Source of the DNA: Petrosia ficiformis
Lineage: Eukaryota > Porifera > Demospongiae > Haplosclerida > Petrosiidae
DNA length: 64,000 bases
Reading direction: 5' to 3'
NCBI GenBank assembly: GCA_947044365.1
Contig: OX345636.1
Coordinates: 9,568,001-9,632,000, forward strand
This document shows, piece by piece, positions 1 through 9,800 of this stretch. Positions within the stretch are counted from its first letter, which is position 1. Each line of letters starts with the position of its first letter. The position numbers were made by a program, and so were the translations under genes. The notes below the pieces were generated by a model. The model made no database searches. It was given only the letters and a program-made list of their open reading frames with translations, and was not told the origin of the DNA.

Positions 1-1430
1 CTCAGAGGCTCTGATTGTATAATGTTAGGTGTTTATATGTACTATATTTTACCTTTTTCCGCTTTGTTGTAGAGTCTTGACAAAAAAGTTCTATAATCCT
101 TATAATATACTTATCACAAGGATACCGCATATAATAACTCTAATCTCCTCCCGGATCCCACAGTAATTCGTTCATTTAGAAATAAAGTGTAATAATTCGT
201 CACCACTATTATCTAAGTCTATTCTACCGATAGACGTGCAAAATTTATGTAAATACCATTTTTAATACCGATAGACATACACATTTTTGTAAAAATATTA
301 TTATAAAATGGAGGATTCTTGAACAACAACGCATCCAAGAACACTCTTTCTAATTCAAGGTAAATAAAAGTAAATTTCGCAGATACGAAGTACAAACAAG
401 ATACATTAGCAAACTATCTCAAATATAATAGAGAGTTTTTATCCTAAAAATGTAAACCCACTGATAAATTCCATTGTCAGAAATCTGAAAATTCAATAAA
501 TTGTTACAACAAAAGTAAAGACTTATTTTTTAAAATCTCTCTATTTTGTAAATTGTATTTTTGCAGTAGCTTGATATCTGAATTTCTATGTCAATACAAT
601 GATTCTTCATGACTTTATTACACTTCAAAGTTTGCAACATCGGAAACTTCTTTTGCAAATAACTCAAAAACTGAATGAAATTTTGATAGAGAGTATGTTT
701 ATGCAAATATTCTTTGTAAGGTATAGAATTGAACCCTGCGGTAAAAAAAGAAATTGAGACTAACACCCACGCTCATTAGGTTACTAAGTTAATTGTCGTT
801 CCTTCTCACTTCAAACTTTTGTATTACAAAAATTCTCACTACGACTGCATTGTCTCCAGCTCTGATTCCTGTGTACCAAATGACTTCCCTCTGGTAGAAG
901 AAAAGGTTGTAGATGTTATAATATTTGATGAATAACATACCAAACTAAGTTCCCACTCAAGTGGTAGATAATAATAATAGTCAAAGTTCATTCAAATAAA
1001 ATTAATATAATTATGCGCTCGTTTAGAGGGTGTGGCTGGCTAGTCATTGGCCTGGCGCGATGGCTAGTGTAGCTATCAACCAGCAACAACACTAGCTGAA
1101 AGACATAACTAGTCTGAACACACCAAGATAATTATAATTGTATGTGCTACACTTCTACTGCTGCATTTATTGTAGTAAGATACGTAATAAACACAAAATT
1201 AATAACAGCCAGCATGGTTTGAAGGGGGTGCCCATTTTACACAGTGGGGTCCCTGTTCGACGTTCGAATAGCAAAATGCGTAATAAAATAGGGACCTGGG
1301 TCCCTATTTTACCGTTAATATGGGGACCCGGGTCCCCAAATGTACGGAATTTTATGACACCGGGTTACCTTCCGCTCCATCTCCGGCGCGCGCGCTCCCG
1401 GTCCCGTGATCCATGGCCCCACCTCCGTTA
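1..1430. other. Upstream region without a recognised gene
   Basis: I see no exon or domain here; the longest open frames have no recognisable content. The interval 1225-1350 is more GC-rich than its surroundings and carries several short palindromic GGGTCCC/GGGACCC runs. Similar runs lie ahead of copy 2 of the TRAF-like gene (about 15865-16030), so the segment may be shared upstream or promoter-proximal sequence of the duplicated gene, or a repeat. Function is not shown by the sequence. Confidence 0.4.
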
Positions 1431-1439
1431 ATTTCATTT

Positions 1440-1489
1440 AAATTTGCACGCAGGGACTAAATTCCAGAGAGCCTGTGTTCGTACCTCTG
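1440..1489 (+). other. Putative 5' untranslated exon of TRAF-like copy 1
   Basis: A good donor (CTCTG|GTAAGAG, GT at 1490) and an acceptor (TTGTAG at 1543-1548) would define a 59-bp intron just ahead of the ATG at 1557. An intron of that size matches the 58-bp intron seen in the transposase gene at 39058-39116. The start of this exon is not visible. Part of the intron (the GTTCATAACTATTT block) recurs upstream of copy 2 near 15782. Confidence 0.35.
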
Positions 1490-1556
1490 GTAAGAGAAAT
1501 GTAACAGCAGTTCATAACTATTTCGCATCCCTCTTATTCCGATTGTAGATTGTGCT

Positions 1557-1902
1557 ATGGCAGCCAAAACATTTAGAAACTCCAAATCAAGAGCAAGTGA
1601 CATTTTGGTAACTCATCATGATGATCTTTGCAAAGCTTTGACCGTTTCTGAAACTGCTTTGTTTTCACTTACTGGAAACCTATACTCAAAACGAATACTT
1701 GACTTTCGTACCAAGTCTGAAATAACATCAAAGGGAGGGTATAAAGGAGCAGATACTCTAATGGACTATTTAGAGATGAGAGTTGATCATAATTCAGCTA
1801 TGCTGTATAATGTGCTACAAGCTATGCGAGAACTGGAAGATCTGAAAGATATTGTTGACAAAATGGACAGTTGGGAAGGAGAAGACATGGAAATATCAAC
1901 AG
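1557..1902 (+). CDS. Copy 1 exon 1: CARD/death-fold-like domain
   Basis: Starts at an ATG eight bases after a TTGTAG acceptor and ends at donor ACAG|GTCATT in phase 1. The 115 residues are predicted mostly helical, with spacing of hydrophobic residues typical of six-helix death-fold domains (CARD, DED, Death): LCKALTVSETALFSL, then the TLMDYLEMR and LYNVLQAMRELEDLKDI helices. No enzymatic motif is present. Copy 2 has a close relative at 16275-16612. The fold is inferred from pattern only; a profile or structure search would decide between CARD, DED and an unrelated helical bundle. The frame stays open past the donor into a MITE, which I do not regard as coding. Confidence 0.6.
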
Positions 1903-4900
1903 GTCATTGTTTGTTATTGTCCAAAGGCCGTGGCTGTATAGAGTGCCGTTTGTGTCAAAATTATTTTGTAGTGGAATTTATATGTTAGGTGGAATTTACT
2001 AAATTACTATCATTACTGCAGGGCCCCAGTGCTGTTCCTGCCAAACTGGGGGGGTCTGGGGGGCGAAGCCCCCCCAGTTTAGGCCCTGGGATCGTTAGGG
2101 ATATCATCCATGTTGTTTGAGTTGATTTTTAATAAATCAATTGTAAGTAGTGGATATTTAATAAATTTCCATGCAGTTATGATAGTGATTTATTAAATTT
2201 CACCCGTGATTTATTAAATTCCACTATAAAATAATTTTGACACAAACGGCACTCCATATGGCTGCAGGACCATCCCTATAATTGTTTTTATAGTCTAATG
2301 TAGCCTGCCCCTCCTATTTTAATGAAGCAACAAGAGTCAGTGATGAACCATTGCTTTTACTGGAATAGCTAGTGATTTCACTTAACGTGCGAGAGGCTGA
2401 CTACGAGAAAATATTCATTTGGCAAAAATGCAAGCTCATCTTTTTCTGTCAGAAAACCTTTAATTACTTCAATTTACTTCTTCTCTAGTGTTTTAAACCC
2501 TAGTATACCTTTTGGCAGTTTCAATTGCTTTATATTTATCCAACCGCCTCTGCTTAACATTAAGTGAATATCCAGTAGAAGCACTACATAACTGCTTCAA
2601 CACAGATCCTTCATGCTTCATTAGAGTGGGACGATATGACTATGTGAGACTCAGGGTTTTATGTATATTTGTATGTTGGTGTCACATATGAGACTAATAT
2701 GTAGTTAAGGAGTTATGTCATTCCAGGGAGTTCAGTCAATTAATGGAGTGTGGTGTGTAATAGAACACAGACCAGCAAGAAGAAAGCTGCTTGTAGCTTA
2801 CGTAGAAACTGTTCTGCATGAGATATATTCCTACACTGCAAAAATAAAATTGTTAAAATAAATAACTAATTCATTTGTTAATGCAGTTGCGAGGAATAGT
2901 AAATTATAATTTAATGGGGTTGTTATGATTGCATGGTTATGACGTAATATGTACTTGTACGGCTTATAATTTAATAATTGCAGTTTCAATTTCCTTATAT
3001 ATACTGCCTAATGTACAAAGAAGCAGAATAAATGCAAAATCATTGTAGGTTTTCCAAACTTTTCTTGTGCATCTAATGAGATTTAGACATGATAATTGAT
3101 TATAATTGGTACATATATCTTTAATCATGCAGTCATAAACAACCTGTATGACTGACCAACTAAATTATAATTTGCATCGTTGCAACTGTGCTAACTCATA
3201 CATTTGTTATTTTTAACAATTCTATTTTTACAGTGTAAAGTTCTATAAGATCCTTTAAAACGTAAGGAGAGTACATAATCAAAACAATAACCATAACAGG
3301 CTGTTGTGTTTAGGCACGAGAAAGTCAGCCATGATTAATGAATGTTGGACACCACAAAGCTATTATAAGGATACTGTTTTGTCAACATATCTTGTTTATG
3401 ACTATTTTTATAGCATGTATGCAACATTTAGTGATGAATGTTACACACAATACTTTACTATCCATTTAGATTCTCCAGTGATGAGTATGACAGAGGAAGT
3501 TGACAAACTCAATCCAGTTGTAGAAGCGGAAAAGTTAAAACAAGAGTTCGAAGAACTGTTGGTAGTTATTCTTGAATCGTTGGTGGGAGTTGATTTGCAT
3601 AATCTTAAATTTCGAATCACATGGTTTTTCAACGCTGCTGGGATAAACACTCCAGAAATTCAAGCAATCTTAGATGAATTACAGTCCATACCAACTCCAC
3701 AAATTGTTCTTAATTTCCTCATTTCAAGAAATATCATAGGGTACCTCAACTATCAACTTATTAAGGCTTTTCAGAAAGCTGTAAAAAATGATGAAGTGAA
3801 AGCCAAAATTGAGAAATATGAAAACAAGCATGACGCATTTCTATATCATTTCAGTTTCAATGCTATTATCGAAGCTTTTAAGAGTAATCCTGACCTAGCT
3901 CCAGTTTCTACTATTGGCCTACCAAAGTTCACTGTCCAACTCAAAGATCCATGGGAGGGTAAACGTGTATACCAGTGGAAAGAGGTGTTAGATAGGATGT
4001 TTACTTGGTCACCTCACTTAATTGTTGTTAGCTTAGAGAAGAAATGCATTGTCCTCTCGTATGCTGTTCTTCCATTCTTCATTTCTTCCATTGTTGAAGA
4101 TTTGGAAAATCCTTCTATTATTAAACAACTGGAGATCGAAGGGGTTAGTGTGAAGCTATCTTCCGACCTATTGAAATCAGAGAAGTGGGACCACAAATGG
4201 CACGCCATGAAAGAGCTTGAGGTGGAAGAACTTGGTGGAAAGAAAGAAATACCTTCAAAACGTGGAGAAAGTAATACATCACATGAAGAGCAAGATATAA
4301 TTCACAATAGTGGTAATTCAGTTGATCTACCATTATCTATAAAGGTTAGTCTTTCATATAGTAGTTATCAAAAGTGTCTTAATCTCAAAAGCGTCAGATT
4401 CATTTTTTTAGTTTCCAGAGTAGTCTTGGGAGGATATTAGCATTGATCTCATGTAATAGTGTATTGCATAATATATAATATACATGTAATGCTGGCAATA
4501 AATTAATGTATAGTGATCCATTCATAATTGTACATACACAATGTATATATAATTATAATGATATTTATATATCCCATTGCTAGTTGGTTGCTAAGGTTAT
4601 TGTGGTAAAATAATATTACCTCATCCCTCCCTACGAGAATGCAATATCATTTGAGCAATGGTGAACTGTGCAATAATATCCGTTAATTTCATGTTATTAA
4701 CGCTATGTAGATCACAAGTTGAAAACATTGATAATTTTATTTTGGAACTTAGGGTACATGTAACTGTACAGTACCTAACTTTATTAAGTTTATATATTTG
4801 ATGAGAGCTATACTTTAATAAGGTCATAGTCATTTGTATGTGATAGCTAGCATATTGCTAAGGTTTAATATTGTGTAGTACATTTGAAGTATAGTGTACT

Positions 4901-6788
4901 TCACTCACAAAGTATGCAAACTTAATAATGTCAGGTGACATTACCTCTGTATTAATTATGTTAATCCAAATTGAGTTACATAGCTAGGTATTCACTACAT
5001 TCTTCTCTCTTGACAAAATAACAAATGCTGTCAAATGCTGTTTACAGTATGATGTGATGAAGTATCAGTCCTAGCAACATTCATTGTATCTTATACTCAG
5101 TTGCAATTATAGCATGCCTAATTGTACTATATCTGATTTATAATCACTTTCCCCTCAAGTTTCATGCTTATAAATGATATACAATGCACTTGGGCACATT
5201 ATGTGTATTACATGTACATGTAAGTGTATGTTATAACACACCTATGAGAGTACAAAGAGTGCTATATCAGATTTACTGATCCCGAGGGCCATACAACCGT
5301 GGGCAAGGTGATTTCAACTCTGATATAGCACAAGTAGACGTGTTATAACAAATACATTTCCAGAAAGGTAAAACTATAGTAGCTGTGTGTAGCTTCTCCT
5401 ATAATGTTTCATCTTGAATTTCAATCAGTTGAGTGTTATAATCTTGCAGTTTGTATCACTGTGGTCAATAGGGTTTATATAATATATTATTTATTATATG
5501 GTCTATATAGGATTTTGGGCATATTACAAGCTGTACTCCTGTATGTCATCCTCAATCTCCTCATGGTGGTTATGATGAAAATATCTTCGTTATCACTCCT
5601 CCTGATTCTCTCAAATGTCCAGTGTGTCTCTTGGTTGTCAGGGATCCTCACCTACTATCATGTTGTGGAGCCCTCATTTGTCAGGTATGTTTTAGCTGTA
5701 AGTTATTGTAACCTGTTATTAACCCTAACTCATGAAGACAGAACGGAAGGTTTCTATAACGAGGAGCTTATGAGCAGTGAAGCTGCGAAGAGCATCCAGC
5801 TGCAATACAAATGCGATACTTCTTGAAAACTCAGGCTTTGTATTTACACAATACCTGTGATATTATAATTGAATATTATTTTAACCCTCATTAAGTTGCA
5901 TGAGTTTCAATGCAGTATTGATAATAATTATGCTTCTGAGGTATAGATTATAATTGTAAATTCTCATTCATCTATTTGTGGAAAACAATAATATTTATTA
6001 TCAATGCAGTATAGCTCCAGAGTTAAAAACTTAAAATAACCAGTTCATTTTTACAGTGTGCGATAATAATTACTATTGTACAGGTTTGTATATACATATA
6101 GATTGAGTGTTTTCCCTATTCGTCAGCCACTTTAATGACCTGCCTGTTTGCATAGCACTACCCATGTAAATTCCTTATATGGAAGTTTTTATGAATAAAA
6201 TTAGACAGTCTGTGTTCTAGGGTTGGACGCTCCTTCACGGCTTTGCCACTTGTAAGCTCCTGCTAGTAATTAAAAGTTCAGGCCTGTAGCCAGACTTGAA
6301 TGGCTCCTATACACTCTTGGTGTTTAATACACATTATAATGTGTATTAAACACCAAGAATGCATAGGAGCCCCGAAATGAACAATGATATAATTATTGCT
6401 TGTGTAGCCCTGATTTGTATTGTATGTATTCCAAACTTTCTAGGAATTTGTGCATTCTATGGAATGCATTGGGCATTTTAGAAATTCCTTGATTACGTAA
6501 CATTCTATAGACAGGAAACCGAATGCACAGTGGATTGTTGTGTAATCTGTGGAATGTTGATTGTTATTATCGTGGTTAATATTGCGCAATAATATGATTT
6601 TAAGTATAGTGATAATATGCAAGTAATGTTAGCCTTAATTCTTTTGAATGCACCCTCTGGAATCTGTTCACACTCTTTATGGTACAACTCACACTGTGCC
6701 ATCTTCTTATTTTCAGGAAACCTGCATATACATTTATTGTTATTATGGCCCGTAGGGCCATCCCTATAATTGCTTTCCACGGGGTTTA

Positions 6789-6837
<49 letters not shown>

Positions 6838-9800
6838 TGTGTCACTTGCGCGACTATGCGTTGTATACGTAGTTAAGGAAGTTGCGTCATTCCCGGGGGC
6901 TCGGTCAATTAATGGGCGTGGCGCGTAAAAGAACGCGCGATCAAGCTCTACACACCAGCAGAAAGAAAGCTGTTGAGCTTACGTAGAAACTGGAACTAAT
7001 AGCTAGCTATTCTGCCTGAAATATATTCCTAAAGTTCTACAAGGTCCTTTGAAAGGTCAGGAGAGTAGATAATCAAAATAATAACTATAATAAGCTGTTG
7101 TCTTTCATGCTTGATAAAGTCAGCCATGATTACTGAATTCTGCACACCACAAAGCAGTCATATCTTCACTTAAATTTGTAAAGCAATCATAGGGATGTTT
7201 TTTTCTCTATATACACTTGTTGTAGCTATTACTGTGCACTTATCAGTTAAGTATTGCATACGAATTGCAATTCTAGTAATGAATTCATTTTGCATGTGTG
7301 ATGAGTGTGTCTCTGTTTAGAACTGCAGTAACTGTAGGCAACAGTTGCAGATAGAAACCTGGTTACAGGAAATATAAATTTTTATAAAAGGATACCATAA
7401 ATCTACTTCTTTGTGCTCTCGGTACAAGATTTTGAAATATTGTGGTGTTATGAATGCCTACCTGGATTATTTTACCTTCCACTAGTCACAAGACAGAACT
7501 GCCAATAGCGATTGTTGTTAATAGCATTATTGACACACCAGGAAAGGGAGAGAAGTTCAATAACTATACCAGATATTGGACACACTAATTTATTTAGTCT
7601 GACCACACTAAAGCTTCTAATTGCAATTGTTGCATTCCTACAAAACAACTTCAATCTAGGAGTATTCCCAGACTCTCTGCTTTTCCGCGAGGGTCTAGCT
7701 TTCCCAGACTACACTGTGCACAATGCATCCATAAAAGTAGTTAGATTGAGCTTTCAGTCTACAGGCCTGAAGTTATGACAATCTTTATAATACACATGCA
7801 CTGTCGAATCTCCACATAATAATTTCAAGTACAATTGAAGTAATTGCTGCCACAACATCGAGCACTGGCTTAGATTTCTGCCATAATGGTCACTTTCTAG
7901 CTCTGCCTTAAGGTTGAAGCCACAATACTGTGTGTTTACTGGTCTAATGCTCCTCTTATACTATTGGCATAGTCTTGGGTAGGGCTTAAAATTGAGCATG
8001 TCGTTATTATTCAGCATGAGGTGTGAAGTGATTTTCAATATTTTTTACATGGGAGAAACGATTCTTTAACTGAAGTCATATACTACATTTCTAAGAGAAA
8101 GACATGAATATATTAACCCTTAGAGCACTGATATCACATATATGTGACATTTGACCCCTACACAGTACAGAGTGTGTTCCTAGCTTTATGAAGCACTCCA
8201 AATGTTTGTAATTGGTGTCAAGGACAAGCCCATAAAAATGGCTAAAAAGGTTTATGGTTTTTCAGCCGCCTTTTGGCCTAAATAACAAGTACAGTGGGAA
8301 TTTTAAAGGGGGTGTCCCCCTGTTAATGGGGGTTTGAAGGGGGCTGTGTCCCCTCAGCGGCCACGCAATTATGGGGTTCAGTGACCACGCCCACGCAATA
8401 TGTTGGGTAGCTGAGGCATTTCCCTATCTGTAAAACCTGAAATCGTGGGTGTAGCTGGTGCCAACATGCAGTGGGTTAATTTTTTTTACCCCAGTTCCAG
8501 TCAAAAGAGGGAGAGCACTGCATTTGATTTAATCCTACGAAGCACTTGGGGACTTTCTAGTCCCTGTAACCAAGTAGTGCTCCATGTTGGAAAAGGAGCC
8601 AAGTTTGGGATAGAGAAAGTGAATGGTGGCCAAAATATATGCAGCAGAGTTGCCAGTGTTGGAAATGGGAAGAAATTTCAAAAACAATTTCAGTCCTCTA
8701 AGGGTTAAGTAACGTCTAGTCTTGTGTTTCCCTTCACAATCTTTAATATCAAGTAATGTTTATAGGAAGCATGTTCACTCGTGCTGGACAATATTATACA
8801 AATGTCAATCAATATTTTGGAGTATGAATAAAATATTTCGAACTTTATGCATCCTGTAATATCAATATTGTATCATGTGATTAAACCATACCTACTGCCT
8901 GCGTTTTCCATAATTACTGTTTTGCGAGTTATTATTATTATTATTACTATTCATTCTCTGTTGTTTATTCATCTATTAGATATGTATCCAACGGAATATT
9001 AAACAAATGTGTCCTCGCTGTCGTAGTTATGGCTTCAGCAAGTTTCTTGATAAACGGACTCGTGGTGAACTTTTTGGACAGACAGTTCGATGTGTGAATC
9101 ATGAGTGCAAATGGAAAGGAGAACTGCTTGATCTTGAGAGACACGTTAGTGGAGAGTGCCTTTATGCTCCAAAGTTATGTCAATATGGATGTGGTAAATA
9201 CTACTATCGCTATATATTACCAGTCCATGAACAGGATGAGTGTCCCAATCGACCACTTCATGTTATAATCGAAAGCAGCCAAACAAACAAAAAGAAACTC
9301 ACAGAACTTGAAGTGAAATACCAAGAACAGGAAGTGCTACTGAGCGATTGCAAAACAGAAGTGGATACACTAAAGAAGAATATGCAGGAGCTAAAAGAGA
9401 AATATAAAATGGAGATACGAGAGAAGGAGGAACAACAACAGAAAATGTCTGAAATGGAGCAAGAGCTATCAGTATTGCAAGGTATAAACCATGGCTGTAT
9501 AATTGTTTTATTTTGATTTTCCATTTTTTCCAAATGCGATCAAGTACTCGTTTTTCAGCTATCTTGTGCAAGAAGCTAACATATTTTGGTATCTACATGT
9601 ACATGTAGGTGGGGCAACACCTTCCCTTTAAGGCGTTGCATTGTTTTCGTATAAGATGGCTGAAGAGAGATAGATTTCATAAACCAGTTGGACAAAAATT
9701 GAAAATCAATTAAGACATGCACAGACACATATAAAATAACACAGTTGAGTGAATATGCAGTTACAAATAATCATGATTCACACAATCACACTATTTCCAC

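Larger units (their letters stand above)
5685..8979 (+). other. Copy 1 intron 3 (3.3 kb)
   Basis: This intron separates the two halves of the RING finger. It holds a 70-bp hairpin (6302-6371), a MITE-C copy (about 6745-7225) and a piggyBac-type MITE (8117-8704). The parts 6090-6300 and 7230-8030 are alignable with the intron of copy 3 (31500-31570, 34650-34900 and 35340-36060), so they are old intron sequence rather than insertions. I see no further exon. Confidence 0.5.

Noticed and set aside
1903..1988. Extension of copy 1 exon 1 to the stop at 1988
   Set aside because: The extra codons run past a good donor (ACAG|GTCATT) and into the terminal repeat of MITE-A; copy 2 shares the donor but not the extension.
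3304..3469. N-terminal extension of the exon 2 open frame (MCLGTRKSAMINEC...)
   Set aside because: It reads through MITE-C sequence and the intron acceptor; the copy 2 intron shows the same acceptor, and the phase from exon 1 fits only a start at 3470.
8445..8708. 87-residue open frame on the plus strand
   Set aside because: It lies wholly inside the piggyBac-type MITE and ends in its terminal repeat and TTAA duplication.
9258..9571. Antisense open frames opposite the coiled-coil exon
   Set aside because: They arise from the purine-rich coiled-coil codons; no splice or domain support.
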